A stretch of 64,000 nt of DNA from CAZDQL01 sp964507325. GTDB taxonomy: Bacteria > Planctomycetota > UBA1135 > GCA-002686595. Under the pieces are notes generated by a model. The model did not search any database. It saw only the letters and a list, made by a program, of their open reading frames with translations, and was not told the origin of the DNA. The position numbers were made by a program, and so were the translations under genes. Below are positions 19,109 through 28,536 of the stretch, piece by piece (position 1 is the first letter of the stretch; every line of letters starts with the position of its first letter). The stretch is taken from positions 38,219-102,218 of the forward strand of contig CAZDQL010000010.1 in NCBI GenBank assembly GCA_964507325.1, in the 5' to 3' direction.

Positions 19109-20509
19109 ATGAGCCCCCCTCTCCACGTCGACGTGGGATCCAGGCCCGATCTGGACCCCACCTTCCTTCCCGCCGTCCTGTGGAACCGCGCCTACCGCGA
19201 GCGGGTGAACGCGGATCCCGGGGCGACCGACCTGCGCCTCGGGATCACTCGGGGGGACGGCACGGCGTTCGTGCACGACACGCGGATCCTGGCCCACGAG
19301 GGCGAGGGCGCCGAGCTGAATGTGCGCCACGTCGAGCGACTGGTGAAGGCGCTGCTCTGGCTGCGGGGCGGTTCGCGGATTCACGTCGGCGGGAATCCGG
19401 CGCTGGCCGCCTCGCTCGCTCCGATCTTCTCGCCCAGCGGCGCCCGCGACTTCGACGACGACAACGTCGGCCAGAAGATGTTCGGCGAGCCGCTCCAGGT
19501 GATCTCCTCCTCGATCGACGAGGTCCCCGAGGCCGCTTCCAGCAGCGCAGCCTTGGGGCGCAACCTCGACGGCTGCCGGATCGGCTTCGACCTGGGAGGA
19601 AGCGACCGCAAGGGCGCGGCGGTGATCGACGGCGAGGTGGTCCACTCCGAGGAGGTCGCCTGGGATCCCTACTTCGAGCGGGACCCCGAGTACCACTACC
19701 GCGGCATCCACGACACGCTGCAGCGCGCCGCCGCGAAGCTGCCGCGGGTCGACGCGATCGGCGGCAGTGCCGCGGGCGTGTACGTCAAGAACGAGGTGCG
19801 CAACGCCTCCCTCTTCCGGGGTGTTGCACCCGAGGACTTCGAGGAGAAGGTGCGGCGCATCTTCTTCCGCCTGAAGGAGGACTGGGGCGGTGTGCCCTTC
19901 GAGGTGGTCAACGACGGCGAGGTCACTGCGCTCGCCGGCTCGATGGCGCTGGGCGAGGGGGCGCTGCTGGGGGTCTCGATGGGGACCAGCATGGCCGCCG
20001 GGTACTGCGATCCCGGCGGGAGGATCACCGCGGGGATCAACGAATTGGCTTTCGCTCCCATCGACTACCGAACCGACGCCCCGGTCGACGAGTGGTCCGG
20101 TGACCACGGTTGCGGCGTGCAGTACTTCTCCCAGCAGGGGGTCGCGCGCCTCGCTCCGCTGGCGGGGATCGAGCTGCCGGATGGGATGCCCTTCGCCGAG
20201 CGCCTGGTCGAGGTGCAGCAGCTGATGGCGGCCGGTGACGATCGCGCGCGCCGCGTCTACGCGACGATCGGCACCTGTTTCGGCTACTCGATCGCGCACT
20301 ACGCCGAGTTCTACGAGCTCGCCCACGTCCTGATCCTGGGCCGCGTCTCCTCCGGCGAGGGGGGCGAGCTGATCCTGAGGGGTGCCGAGGCGCTCCTGCG
20401 TCGCGAATTCCCCCAGCTCGGTGAACGCATCCAGCTCTCCACGCCGGACGAGAAGGACAAGCGCCACGGCCAGGCGATCGCCGCCGCCAGCCTGCCGAAG
20501 ATCGGCTGA
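19109..20509 (+). CDS. ROK-type sugar kinase
   Basis: 466 residues with an ASKHA kinase core of the ROK type: phosphate-1 loop FDLGGSDRKGAAV at about 161-173, GGSAAGVYV near 218-226, VVNDGEVTAL with the presumed catalytic Asp near 270, and the adenosine-side GVSMGTSM near 289-296. The usual ROK cysteine zinc motif is reduced to DHGCG near 333. About 150 residues precede the ATP core, longer than typical glucokinases. ATG 19109 follows a GAGCCGAGGA purine run. It is 15 bp before a PIG-L deacetylase, so an amino-sugar substrate such as GlcNAc is plausible but inferred. Confidence 0.75.
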   Translation: MSPPLHVDVGSRPDLDPTFLPAVLWNRAYRERVNADPGATDLRLGITRGDGTAFVHDTRILAHEGEGAELNVRHVERLVKALLWLRGGSRIHVGGNPALAASLAPIFSPSGARDFDDDNVGQKMFGEPLQVISSSIDEVPEAASSSAALGRNLDGCRIGFDLGGSDRKGAAVIDGEVVHSEEVAWDPYFERDPEYHYRGIHDTLQRAAAKLPRVDAIGGSAAGVYVKNEVRNASLFRGVAPEDFEEKVRRIFFRLKEDWGGVPFEVVNDGEVTALAGSMALGEGALLGVSMGTSMAAGYCDPGGRITAGINELAFAPIDYRTDAPVDEWSGDHGCGVQYFSQQGVARLAPLAGIELPDGMPFAERLVEVQQLMAAGDDRARRVYATIGTCFGYSIAHYAEFYELAHVLILGRVSSGEGGELILRGAEALLRREFPQLGERIQLSTPDEKDKRHGQAIAAASLPKIG

Positions 20510-20524
20510 ACCCGAATCCCGCCC

Positions 20525-21379
20525 ATGCAGCTCCACAACTCCGACGCGGACGTCTTCGTTCCCGATGACCTCGAGCTCTCGGCCGCCCTCGCGCGCACGA
20601 CGCACCTGTGCGTCGGAGCGCACCAGGACGACCAGGAGTTCATGGCCTACCACGGGATCGTCGAGTGCTTCGGCCGCGACGATCGCTGGTTCACCGGCGT
20701 CGTGGTGACCGACGGCGGAGGCAGTGCCCGCAGCGGGCCCTACGCGGACCATAGCGACGACGAGATGAAGGCGGTGCGCCGCCGCGAGCAGCGCAAGGCC
20801 GCCTGCGTGGGGGAGTACGCCGCCCAGCTCCAGCTCGCCTACCCGAGCGCCACGGTGAAGGACGCCGGGGTCGCCGCGGTGACCGCGGACCTGCGCGCCG
20901 TGCTCGAGGCGAGTCGCCCGCGCATCGTCTACCTGCACAACCCCGCCGACAAGCACGACACCCACGTCGCCTGCGCGCTGCGCGCGATCGAGGCGCTGCG
21001 CGCCCTCCCCGCCGATGCCCGGCCGGAGAAGGTCTACGGCAACGAGGTGTGGCGCGACCTCGACTGGTTGCTCGACGAGGACAAAGAGGTCCTGCGCGTC
21101 GACGGCCACGAGAACCTGGCCAGCGCCCTGGCCGGGATCTTCGACTCGCAGCTCGCCGGCGGCAAGCGCTACGACCTGGCGATCCAGGGGCGCCGCCGCG
21201 CGAACGCGACGATGCTCGAGTCGCACGCGGTCGACCAGGCCGAGGCGCTCACCTGGGCGCTCGACCTGACGCCGCTGGTGGCCGACGCGTCGCTGTCGGT
21301 CGTCGAGTACACGCACCGCTTCCTCGAGCGGCTGAAACAGGACGTGGCCGACCGGGTGCGGAGGATGGGCGGCCGCTGA
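20525..21379 (+). CDS. PIG-L family N-deacetylase
   Basis: 284-residue zinc de-N-acetylase of the LmbE/PIG-L family (MshB, BshB, GlcNAc-PI deacetylase relatives). The metal motif usually written AHPDDE appears as GAHQDDQEF at about 32-40, and the third ligand region is DKHDTH near 144-149. There is no signal peptide, so a cytosolic small substrate (GlcNAc conjugate or sugar metabolite) is expected. It forms a two-gene unit with the upstream kinase and converges with the gene on the right. Confidence 0.85.
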   Translation: MQLHNSDADVFVPDDLELSAALARTTHLCVGAHQDDQEFMAYHGIVECFGRDDRWFTGVVVTDGGGSARSGPYADHSDDEMKAVRRREQRKAACVGEYAAQLQLAYPSATVKDAGVAAVTADLRAVLEASRPRIVYLHNPADKHDTHVACALRAIEALRALPADARPEKVYGNEVWRDLDWLLDEDKEVLRVDGHENLASALAGIFDSQLAGGKRYDLAIQGRRRANATMLESHAVDQAEALTWALDLTPLVADASLSVVEYTHRFLERLKQDVADRVRRMGGR

Positions 21380-21406
21380 GTGGGGGGGGCGCCTCCGCCT
21401 CCGACC

Positions 21407-23623
21407 TCACGGGACGCGGATGACGACCGGATCGTCACCCGCCCGCGGCAAGTCCACGCGTCCCTCGGGGGAATCGGGGAGGTCGGCTCGCCCGCCGGCG
21501 TGCTGAGCGCTCGGAATCGTCCGGCGCGCGGTGATCGCGATCGGGAGCCCCTCTGGAGCTTCGATCTCGAAGTGCCCTTGCTCGTCGGCGAGTGCTTGCT
21601 TCAGGGGACGACCCTGGGCGTCGAGCACACGGATCCGGGCTTGGGCAACGGGCTCGCCACCGGGGCCGATCGCGCGCCCCCGGACACTCACGGCCGCCGG
21701 CAGGATCACCTCGAAATCCACCCATCCCGTTCGCACACCGTCGACCCAGACGTCGCTGAGCCGGCGCTGCTCATCGGTGAGCCGCTCGTCTGCTCCAGGG
21801 GCCTGCACTCGCAGCTCGTACTCGCGATCGGGCAACCCGTCGAAGCGGAACTCGCCGTCCCTCCCGGTCTGGACGTAGGAGTATCCGGTGTTCGGACGGT
21901 GCAGGGCAACGACGGCGTGGACGACCACCCGCCCCTCGAAGTCCAGGACCCTGCCCGCGATGACACCTCCGGCCGGGAAGGCCAGCTTCAGGGAATCGAC
22001 CGTCTCGCCGTCCGCCAGGAGAACGGTGGCTGCGGCTTCCCCCGAGATGCTTTGGCTCCGCGCCCGCACCGTCCACTTCCCACCGGCGAGGCTCCCGAAC
22101 TGGAAGCCTCCCCGATCGTTCGAACTGCGGTCGATCCTGGCGATGTGGAAGTCGATCGACTGCGCCTCGGGGAGTCGGCCGAACTCGTAGCGATCGCCAT
22201 TGGACCCGGAGAGCACCATGTAGGCACCCGGAACGGGGCTGCCGTCGGCGGTCACGACCGCGCCCGCGATGAGCCCCGCGGGGAGGAGCCATAGGTCCCC
22301 GAAGTCGATCTGCTCCTTGGACCGCTCATCGCTAGGGAAGTCGTAGATCCGGGTTCCGAGCCCCCGATGGGAGAGCCGCAGTACGTGCCGCTGATCCCGC
22401 CGGACCTCAGTCAGCTCGAAGCGTCCCTCGCCATTGGTGTGGGTCGTCCTCCAGTCCATCTTGTGAAGCGACCCCATGTGATCGCTCGCCGCGGCGGTCA
22501 CGCTCACTCCCGCCAGCGGATGACCGTCTCCGTCGAGCACGCGGCCGACGGTGCGACGTCCCGCAGTCAAGACGAAATCGAGCCGCGCCTCGTCCTCCTC
22601 GCCGGCGGGCACTTTCCCCTCGCACAACCCGTAGCCGGCGGCGACCACGAAGATCTCCGCCCCACGGGTCGAGTTCACACCGGGCAGCACGTACTCCCCC
22701 GCTGCGTCGCTGAGGACACTCTCGCGCGGGGTGACGTAGCCCTCGCGAACCGCTGCTCCTTCGATCGGCAGACCGGTCGCCGCGTCGGTGATTCGACCGC
22801 GCAGGGTCAGGCCGCGGTCGACCTCGATCCTCACCTCTCGGATCAATCCACTCTCGACCACGAAGTCGACGCTCGGCGGAGCGCGATGCTCGCGCGGATA
22901 GACCTGGCACACGTGGTCTCCAGGGGGCAAACCCCCGAGCCGGAAGCTGCCATCGGGTCCCGACTCGACCGGTCCATAGGCGTACGTCGCGTCCCCCCAC
23001 GCGCGCACCAACGCTCCTTCGACAGGGATGCCGGTGCCCGCCTCGCGCACGAGACCTCGCAGACCCCCGGCGAGCTGGAGGCGCAGGACGACCTGCTCTC
23101 CGGCGAAGCAGGGAGCGAGCTCCGCCGCCGCCCACCCAGCGCCCTCGTCCGCGGGCACGCGCAGGACGTGCGGGATCCCCAGGGGCAGCTCGAACTGGAA
23201 GCCCCCCGACTCGTCGCTCACGGCGCGCTCCACGACGGTGAACGTGAGGCGACCTTCGAAGTCCATCCCGCTCTCGTGGGCGGAGTCGCCGAGACACAGT
23301 TGGACGGGGAGCCCGGGGAGTGGCTGGCCCTGTGAGCTCTCGACGCGACCACGCAGGGCCTGCATCGGCACCACTCCCCTGGAGCGGGCCTCCTCCGCCG
23401 GAGGCTCGACGGCGACTGGGGCCAGCGCCTCCCGTCGTGCCGCGGCCTCCAGGCGAGAATCGCCGGAGGTCACCGCGGTCCGTGGATCGGCGGCCTCGGC
23501 GCGTCGCTGCTCTTCGCCAGAGACTGCCTGCTGCTGCGTGTGTGTCCCCCTGAGCAGCAGGGCGACCAGCCCGACGAGCAACGCCAGCGCGATGAGGGCC
23601 AGCCCCAGACGTTCCTTCATCAT
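21407..23623 (-). CDS. Membrane-anchored protein with multiple carboxypeptidase-regulatory-like domains
   Basis: 738 residues starting MMKER (ATG 23623 or 23620) with an N-terminal signal anchor at 6-25. Most of the remainder is a string of about six beta-sandwich repeats of the carboxypeptidase-regulatory type, recognisable from recurring patterns like GRVLDGDGHPLAGVSV, GRITDAATGLPIEGAAV and GEFRFDGLPDREYELRV. No peptidase residues are present, so it is a non-enzymatic surface protein, perhaps for binding or structural support. A Shine-Dalgarno AGGGAGA precedes the start, and TACGGT (this strand, 23648-23653) lies 24 nt upstream. Confidence 0.75.
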   Translation of the reverse strand: MMKERLGLALIALALLVGLVALLLRGTHTQQQAVSGEEQRRAEAADPRTAVTSGDSRLEAAARREALAPVAVEPPAEEARSRGVVPMQALRGRVESSQGQPLPGLPVQLCLGDSAHESGMDFEGRLTFTVVERAVSDESGGFQFELPLGIPHVLRVPADEGAGWAAAELAPCFAGEQVVLRLQLAGGLRGLVREAGTGIPVEGALVRAWGDATYAYGPVESGPDGSFRLGGLPPGDHVCQVYPREHRAPPSVDFVVESGLIREVRIEVDRGLTLRGRITDAATGLPIEGAAVREGYVTPRESVLSDAAGEYVLPGVNSTRGAEIFVVAAGYGLCEGKVPAGEEDEARLDFVLTAGRRTVGRVLDGDGHPLAGVSVTAAASDHMGSLHKMDWRTTHTNGEGRFELTEVRRDQRHVLRLSHRGLGTRIYDFPSDERSKEQIDFGDLWLLPAGLIAGAVVTADGSPVPGAYMVLSGSNGDRYEFGRLPEAQSIDFHIARIDRSSNDRGGFQFGSLAGGKWTVRARSQSISGEAAATVLLADGETVDSLKLAFPAGGVIAGRVLDFEGRVVVHAVVALHRPNTGYSYVQTGRDGEFRFDGLPDREYELRVQAPGADERLTDEQRRLSDVWVDGVRTGWVDFEVILPAAVSVRGRAIGPGGEPVAQARIRVLDAQGRPLKQALADEQGHFEIEAPEGLPIAITARRTIPSAQHAGGRADLPDSPEGRVDLPRAGDDPVVIRVP

Positions 23624-23680
23624 CCGAGAGTGTCTCCCTGACGACCGACCGTACCCCCTCGGCCTGCGCCGGTCACGGGG

Positions 23681-23686
23681 TAGGAT
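23681..23686 (+). promoter_or_regulatory. Candidate -10 element, leaderless-type
   Basis: TAGGAT ends 7 nt before ATG 23694. The gap CCTGGCC holds no Shine-Dalgarno. No clear -35 is visible. Confidence 0.4.
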
Positions 23687-23693
23687 CCTGGCC

Positions 23694-24170
23694 ATGGACG
23701 AGGACGTCATCCTGCGCGAGGGCGGCCCGGACGACGAAGTCGAGCTGGATCGCATGCTGCGGGCGTACACGGCCGAGATCGCCGAGTTCTCGGACCGAGT
23801 CGACCGCGACCGGCCCCTCGAGCCCGAGTGGACGCGTCACCCGGGTCTGCGTCCCTTCCTGATCGAGCGGGCGCGGGCGCCGGTGGGCATCGCGCTGGTG
23901 ATGGGGCGCGAGTACGCAGCCACGCAGGGGGAGGACGTGGACTGGGTGGTCTACGACTACTTCGTCGAGCCAGAGCTGCGCGGCACCGGTATCGCCGAGC
24001 GGGCCGCCCACCTGCTGTTCGACCGGCTCACCGGCGACTGGGCCATCGCGGTGCAGGAGCGCAACGGTCGCGCGCTCGCCTTCTGGCGCAAGGTGATCGC
24101 GGCGCGCGGCGAGCACGTCGAGACGACCCCCGGCGTGGAGGGCTTGCCGACCTATCGCTTTCGGAGCTGA
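23694..24170 (+). CDS. GNAT family N-acetyltransferase
   Basis: 158-residue GCN5-related acetyltransferase. The acceptor-side helix and strands occupy about 1-80, VYDYFVEPELRGTGIAERAA at about 85-104 carries the acetyl-CoA pyrophosphate-binding motif (R/Q-x-x-G-x-G/A as ELRGTGIA), and NGRALAFWRK near 122-131 is the motif B helix. The substrate is unknown. It is monocistronic, divergent from the membrane-anchored repeat protein with 70 bp between them, and converges with the M61-like peptidase. Confidence 0.85.
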   Translation: MDEDVILREGGPDDEVELDRMLRAYTAEIAEFSDRVDRDRPLEPEWTRHPGLRPFLIERARAPVGIALVMGREYAATQGEDVDWVVYDYFVEPELRGTGIAERAAHLLFDRLTGDWAIAVQERNGRALAFWRKVIAARGEHVETTPGVEGLPTYRFRS

Positions 24171-24205
24171 GCACCGTCCAGGAGGACCCCTGCACGTGCC
24201 ACCCC

Positions 24206-25711
24206 TCACTCCCCGAAGGCGAAGAACGCGTCCAGTTCCGCCCCCGAGGCGGTGAAGCGCCGCTCCTCTCGATCCGCCTCCAGCTCGTATCCGATGCGCT
24301 GGAGCAGCTCGCCGATCTCCAGGGTGTTCGTGTCGGCGACGTACTCCTCCCAGAGCTCGCCGAGGTCGTGGTCCTCGAACCACTCCCCAAGCCTCGCGAG
24401 GGAGACCGGCTCGTCCCCCTCGTCGAGCAGGTCTCGGATCAAGAGCAGCGCCCCCGCCTCGCCGCGCGCCCGCAGCTCGACGTCCAGGGCGAAGGCCAGC
24501 ATGGCGCCGCCCTTGTAGGCCATGGTCTCGTTCGGACCGTCTCCGTCGCGCCAGTTGACCTCTGGATCGGCGAAGGCGACCTGGCCCCAGGAGGAGCGGT
24601 TCAACGCCTCCTCCCCCAGCTCCAGGATGCGCTCCGCGAACCACTCGCGGGTGATCACGCCGCTGGCGGCGAGGTGCCAGAGCGAGAAGTACTCGGTGAA
24701 GCCCTCGTGGAACCAGGTGATCGCCTCGCTCCCGCGGATCCTCGAGCCCAGCCACCAGTGGAAGAGCTCGTGGGCGACGAAGTGGTGGTAGTAGGGGCTC
24801 TCGGCCTGCCACTCCGGCGTTTGCGCCGTGAACCCCAGGACCAGGCCGAAGTCCGCTCCCATGCCGCCACCGCCGACGTCGGTGACGAAGACGACCAGGG
24901 GATCGGGGGGAGGGTGGCCGGTGGCGCGTCCGATGCCCTCCGCGAGCCGGCTCACCACCTCCCCGACCGTCTCGGCCACCAGGTGCGCCTTCCCGTACTG
25001 CACGACCTGCAGGCGGCCGCTCGAGAGCCGCCGGTCGAAGCTGGCGAGCGGCTCTCCGAAGGCGATGAAGCCGTTCCCCTCGGTCGGGTCGAGCTCGAGC
25101 TCGATCCGACCCTTCTCCTGCGCCCCCGACCACCCGCTCGCCAGCGGGCAACCGGCGGGGGCCCGCAGCTCCACCGTGCGGGTCCCTCCGGTCGGACCGT
25201 GGTCCTGGTAAACCTTCGGGAAGACGTTGCGGGTCTGACCGAAGGAGTAGCTCGGCGACCAGGTCGGGAGCATCCCCCAGCGCCTCTGCGCCTCCGATCC
25301 CGCGCGGATCGGGTGGATGGCGAAGCGCGCCTCGAAGCTCCCGTCCCAGTCCTCGGGTTGCTGGAGCACCAGGGCGTTGCCGGGGAAGAGATCGGCGTCG
25401 ACCGCTGGCCGGCAGCTCCGGACGTCCAGGAAGAGGGAGTCGACCTCGCGCCAGTCCCCCCAGCTGTCGAAGACCAGCGTGACCGCGCCCTCCGCGACGG
25501 GGAGGTCGGTCCCGCTGACGCGCAGCAGCCACTCCGGCCGCCGCTCCAGGGGGAGCCCGTGCCCACCGCCGGGCGCGAACTCGAGCGTGTAGTGGATCCG
25601 AGGCGGCGCCTGCCCCATCGTCCCCTGCGGCGGAGCTCCGACCGGGGCCTGTGAATGCGCGGCGTCGACGCAGGCGAGAAGGGCCAGGAGCAGGCAGAGG
25701 AGCCGCGGCAT
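24206..25711 (-). CDS. M61-like (glycyl aminopeptidase family) metallopeptidase, exported
   Basis: 501 residues. ATG 25711 opens a short signal peptide whose LLALLAC could be a lipobox (Cys14). An N-terminal beta-rich domain (about 35-240) precedes a gluzincin catalytic domain with HELFH at 314-318 and the third ligand Glu336 in WFHEGFTEY. This spacing and the HELFHWW context resemble M61 rather than M1; there is no GAMEN motif. A PDZ domain, frequent in M61, is not evident. It starts 8 nt after the KDPG aldolase stop, so it may be co-transcribed with the uronate genes although a functional link is not obvious. Confidence 0.75.
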   Translation of the reverse strand: MPRLLCLLLALLACVDAAHSQAPVGAPPQGTMGQAPPRIHYTLEFAPGGGHGLPLERRPEWLLRVSGTDLPVAEGAVTLVFDSWGDWREVDSLFLDVRSCRPAVDADLFPGNALVLQQPEDWDGSFEARFAIHPIRAGSEAQRRWGMLPTWSPSYSFGQTRNVFPKVYQDHGPTGGTRTVELRAPAGCPLASGWSGAQEKGRIELELDPTEGNGFIAFGEPLASFDRRLSSGRLQVVQYGKAHLVAETVGEVVSRLAEGIGRATGHPPPDPLVVFVTDVGGGGMGADFGLVLGFTAQTPEWQAESPYYHHFVAHELFHWWLGSRIRGSEAITWFHEGFTEYFSLWHLAASGVITREWFAERILELGEEALNRSSWGQVAFADPEVNWRDGDGPNETMAYKGGAMLAFALDVELRARGEAGALLLIRDLLDEGDEPVSLARLGEWFEDHDLGELWEEYVADTNTLEIGELLQRIGYELEADREERRFTASGAELDAFFAFGE

Positions 25712-25719
25712 GGCGACAG

Positions 25720-26352
25720 TCAGCCGACGAGCTCCACCGCCGCTCGGACCCGCCGGGTGATCTCTTCGAAGTCGCCCGCGGCGATCAGCTGCTTGGCGAC
25801 CATCCAGCTCCCGCCGCAGGCGAGGACCGCCGGGTGCGCGAGCCAATCGGCGAGGTTCTCCGCGGAGACGCCTCCGGTGGGGATGAACTTCACCTGCGGG
25901 AAGGGGCCCGCGAGCGCCTTCAGCGCGGCGAGGCCGCCCAGCGTCTGGGCGGGGAAGAGCTTGACCACCTCGAGACCGAGCGAGAGCGCGGCCATCAGGT
26001 CGGTCGGCGTGGCGATGCCGGGGAAGACGTCCAGTTCGCGCTCGAGGCACCAGGTGACGATCGCGGGATCGAGGCCCGGCGAGACGATGAAGCGCGCGCC
26101 GCAATCGACCGCCTGCTCGGCCTGCTCCACGTCGATCACCGTGCCCGCGCCGAGCAGCAGTCCCTCGACGGCGGCGAGACGCTTCAACGCGGCAGGGGCC
26201 GCCTGGGTGCGGAAGGTGACCTCGGCGCAGGGCAGGCCGCCGGTGAGCAGCGCTTCACCCAGCTCCGGGGCCCGGCCCGCGTCCTCGATCGCCACCACCG
26301 GGATCAGCCGTAGCTCGGCGAGGCGCTCCGCGATCGGGTTCGATTCGTTCAT
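25720..26352 (-). CDS. eda: KDPG/KHG aldolase
   Basis: 210-residue class I aldolase cleaving 2-keto-3-deoxy-6-phosphogluconate to pyruvate and glyceraldehyde-3-phosphate, the last step of uronate breakdown and the Entner-Doudoroff pathway. Catalytic Glu44 in AEVTFRT, GAGTV at 68-72, the Schiff-base Lys131 in VVKLFPAQ and the phosphate loop PTGGV at 158-162 are all present. Length is normal. The gene is 16 bp downstream of the SDR on the same strand, in an apparent operon beginning with the GH88-type hydrolase; the matching kinase kdgK is just across the divergent promoter. Confidence 0.95.
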   Translation of the reverse strand: MNESNPIAERLAELRLIPVVAIEDAGRAPELGEALLTGGLPCAEVTFRTQAAPAALKRLAAVEGLLLGAGTVIDVEQAEQAVDCGARFIVSPGLDPAIVTWCLERELDVFPGIATPTDLMAALSLGLEVVKLFPAQTLGGLAALKALAGPFPQVKFIPTGGVSAENLADWLAHPAVLACGGSWMVAKQLIAAGDFEEITRRVRAAVELVG

Positions 26353-26368
26353 CGCTCTGCCTCTCGGC

Positions 26369-27148
26369 TCACAGCCGATGCTGGGTCATCCCGCCGTCGA
26401 GCGTCAGCACCTGACCCGGCGCGTAGGTGAGGTCGCCGCGCGCGAGCATCGCCACCGCGCGACCGATGTCCTCGGGCGTCCCCCAGCGCGCCTCGAGCAG
26501 GCCCCCCTCGGCGATCAGGCGGTCGTACTTCTCCACGGCGGCCGCGGTCAGGTCGGTCTTCACGATCCCGGGGCGGATCTCGTACACGCCGATCCCCTCC
26601 CCGGTCAGGCGCGAGACGAAGGCGCGTGCGGCCATGCTCGCCGCCGCCTTGCTCAGGCAGTAGTCGGCGCGCGTGTCCGACATCAGCTCGGCGGAGACCG
26701 AGGTGACGAACACGATGCACGGCGGGGGCCCGGTGCCGGAACCGGCTGCGATCATCCAGCGCGCGCACTGCTGCGCGAGGAAGAAGGGCGCCTGCAGGTT
26801 GATGCGCATCAACCACTCGAAGTTCTCCTCCCGCGCCTCGAGCAGGTCCTTGCCGCGATCGCGCGAGCCGACGCCGGCGTTGTTGACCAGGACGTCGAGG
26901 CGCTCGAAGCGCTGGCGCGCCGCGGCAAGCAGCCCCTCGCGGGCCTCGCGCGAGCCGATGTCCGCCGCGACGTAGAACACTTCGGTGCCGTGCGCGCGCA
27001 GCTCGACCAGGGCGGGGTCGTCGTCGGCGAGCTCCCGCTGGCCGTTGATCACCAGATCGTGTCCTGCGCGCGCCAGCTCGCGCGCGATCCCCAGGCCGAT
27101 CCCCCGGCTGCCGCCGGTGACCAGTGCGGTGCGTCGCCTGTCGCTCAT
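26369..27148 (-). CDS. SDR oxidoreductase, probable uronate-pathway dehydrogenase/reductase
   Basis: 259-residue classical short-chain dehydrogenase: TGGSRGIG at 11-18, NNAG at 89-92, catalytic Ser150, Tyr163 and Lys167 (YCLSK), and the PGIVKTD motif after it. ATG 27148 overlaps the stop of the upstream hydrolase as ATGA. In this context it most likely interconverts the keto-deoxy uronate made from unsaturated uronic acid (2-dehydro-3-deoxygluconate 5-dehydrogenase like KduD, or a DEH reductase). The longer upstream open frame is not used because the Rossmann start would be far from the N-terminus. Confidence 0.85.
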   Translation of the reverse strand: MSDRRRTALVTGGSRGIGLGIARELARAGHDLVINGQRELADDDPALVELRAHGTEVFYVAADIGSREAREGLLAAARQRFERLDVLVNNAGVGSRDRGKDLLEAREENFEWLMRINLQAPFFLAQQCARWMIAAGSGTGPPPCIVFVTSVSAELMSDTRADYCLSKAAASMAARAFVSRLTGEGIGVYEIRPGIVKTDLTAAAVEKYDRLIAEGGLLEARWGTPEDIGRAVAMLARGDLTYAPGQVLTLDGGMTQHRL

Positions 27149-28536
27149 CGTTCTCCTCCGGAGAAGAAGCAGTAGTAGGGCCCGTCCCCCGCGAGGCTCG
27201 AGATCAGGAGCGCCAGCTCCCGCGCGTGGTAGTCCCCCCACATCGAGGACTCGCCGCGCGGGATCTGCGAGCCCGCCGGCACGTGGTCCCAGCCGGCGGG
27301 GCGGTGGTAGATCGAGTGCAGGATCAACCCTTGATGCTGGCGGTCGAGGGAGAGGTACGGCTCGGCGAAGAGGTTGGCGGCGACGTTCAGCCCCGCCTTC
27401 CGGTAGCGCTCACCCGCGTCGCCCACCCCCTTGGCCTCCAGATAGCACCCCAGCCGGATCAGCCCCTGGGCGGCGATCGCCGCGGCGGAGCTGTCCACCG
27501 GCTCCTGGTCGTTGAAGGGGTCGGATGCCCGCTCCCGCCAGTCGCCGAGGCGCGCGAGCCCCGGCGCGCCGGTGTCCCAGTACGGAATGCCGTCGGTCGG
27601 GGTGTTGTCGAGGTAGAAGTCGGCGGAGGCTCGCGCGGCGCGCAGCATCTCCTCCTCGATGCTCGCCCGTCCACCGTAGAACTCCAGCTCCTCGTCCCCG
27701 CGCGTGACCAGGAACTCGAGCTCCTCGGCGAAGCCGAGCATCACCCAGGCCAGGCCCCGCGTCCAAGTCGTGAAGGGGGAGTAGCCCTGCTGCGTCGCGG
27801 GATTGCGGTAGCGCCCGTCGATCGTGTCGAAGCAGCTCTCGTGGGCCACGCGGCCGCGCACGTCGTACGCGTCGCGCCCCTCGCCGTAGTAGACCGTCCA
27901 GGTCGCGGTGGCGTGCGCGTGCTCGATCAGCCTCTCGAGCAGGGAGAACTGCTCGTCGTTCTCGCCCCAGAGGCAATGCCCGAGCGAGTGCGCCAGCGCC
28001 AGCACGCGCAGGGTGCGCAGGGTGTCGGCGAAGAGGGAGTGCGGCCCGTTGAAGGAGTGGATGAAGCCACCGCCCCCGTGCATCCTCGTCCAGCGCTTCG
28101 CCTGCACCGCGCCGCTGACGGTGATCGCCAGCTCGTAGAGCTCCAGCTCCCGCGCGTCGTGGGGGATCTTCCCCTCGAGCATCATCCGGCGCAGGTTCCC
28201 GTAGGTGCTGACGGTGTTGAAGCCGTGGTCGTGCACGCCGAAGTGGGTCAGGTGCGGCGCCATCGCCTCCAGCGTCCCGCGCCGCCCGATCTCGAGGAAC
28301 TCCTCGTCACCGGTCGCGTCGAAGTGCAAGAGCGCCGAGCCGTACTGGAAGCCGCGCGTCCAGTCGGTCCAGCCCCGCGTGGCGTAGCGTCCGCCCGACG
28401 TGAACACGGGCGAGCCCGCGTCGGCGGGCCAACTCCCCTCGATCGCGCGGATCTTCTCCGCGGAGAGGGACCAGAGCCGCTCGATCGCCGGGGCGAGGGA
28501 GGCGGCGCTCACTTCCTCGGTGTTGATGTGGATCAT
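27145..28536 (-). CDS. GH88/GH105-type unsaturated uronyl hydrolase
   Basis: 463-residue (alpha/alpha)6 glycosidase that would remove the unsaturated uronate left at the non-reducing end by polysaccharide lyases, by hydrating its double bond. Diagnostic elements are WTDWTRGFQYG at about 56-66, Asp103 in HDHGF (position of the first catalytic Asp), Asp171 in FADTLRTL (second), and the QQGYSPFTTWTRGLAW stretch equivalent to the family HQGY...WARGQAW. The family Asp in that last stretch is replaced, so substrate preference may differ. No signal peptide is visible, implying periplasmic import of oligosaccharides or cytosolic action. First gene of the uronate operon; start MIHIN at 28536. Confidence 0.85.
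   Translation of the reverse strand: MIHINTEEVSAASLAPAIERLWSLSAEKIRAIEGSWPADAGSPVFTSGGRYATRGWTDWTRGFQYGSALLHFDATGDEEFLEIGRRGTLEAMAPHLTHFGVHDHGFNTVSTYGNLRRMMLEGKIPHDARELELYELAITVSGAVQAKRWTRMHGGGGFIHSFNGPHSLFADTLRTLRVLALAHSLGHCLWGENDEQFSLLERLIEHAHATATWTVYYGEGRDAYDVRGRVAHESCFDTIDGRYRNPATQQGYSPFTTWTRGLAWVMLGFAEELEFLVTRGDEELEFYGGRASIEEEMLRAARASADFYLDNTPTDGIPYWDTGAPGLARLGDWRERASDPFNDQEPVDSSAAAIAAQGLIRLGCYLEAKGVGDAGERYRKAGLNVAANLFAEPYLSLDRQHQGLILHSIYHRPAGWDHVPAGSQIPRGESSMWGDYHARELALLISSLAGDGPYYCFFSGGER

Noticed and set aside
18896..21316. Minus-strand frame of about 800 codons opposite the ROK kinase and deacetylase
   Set aside because: No motifs, and both plus-strand genes carry clear active sites.
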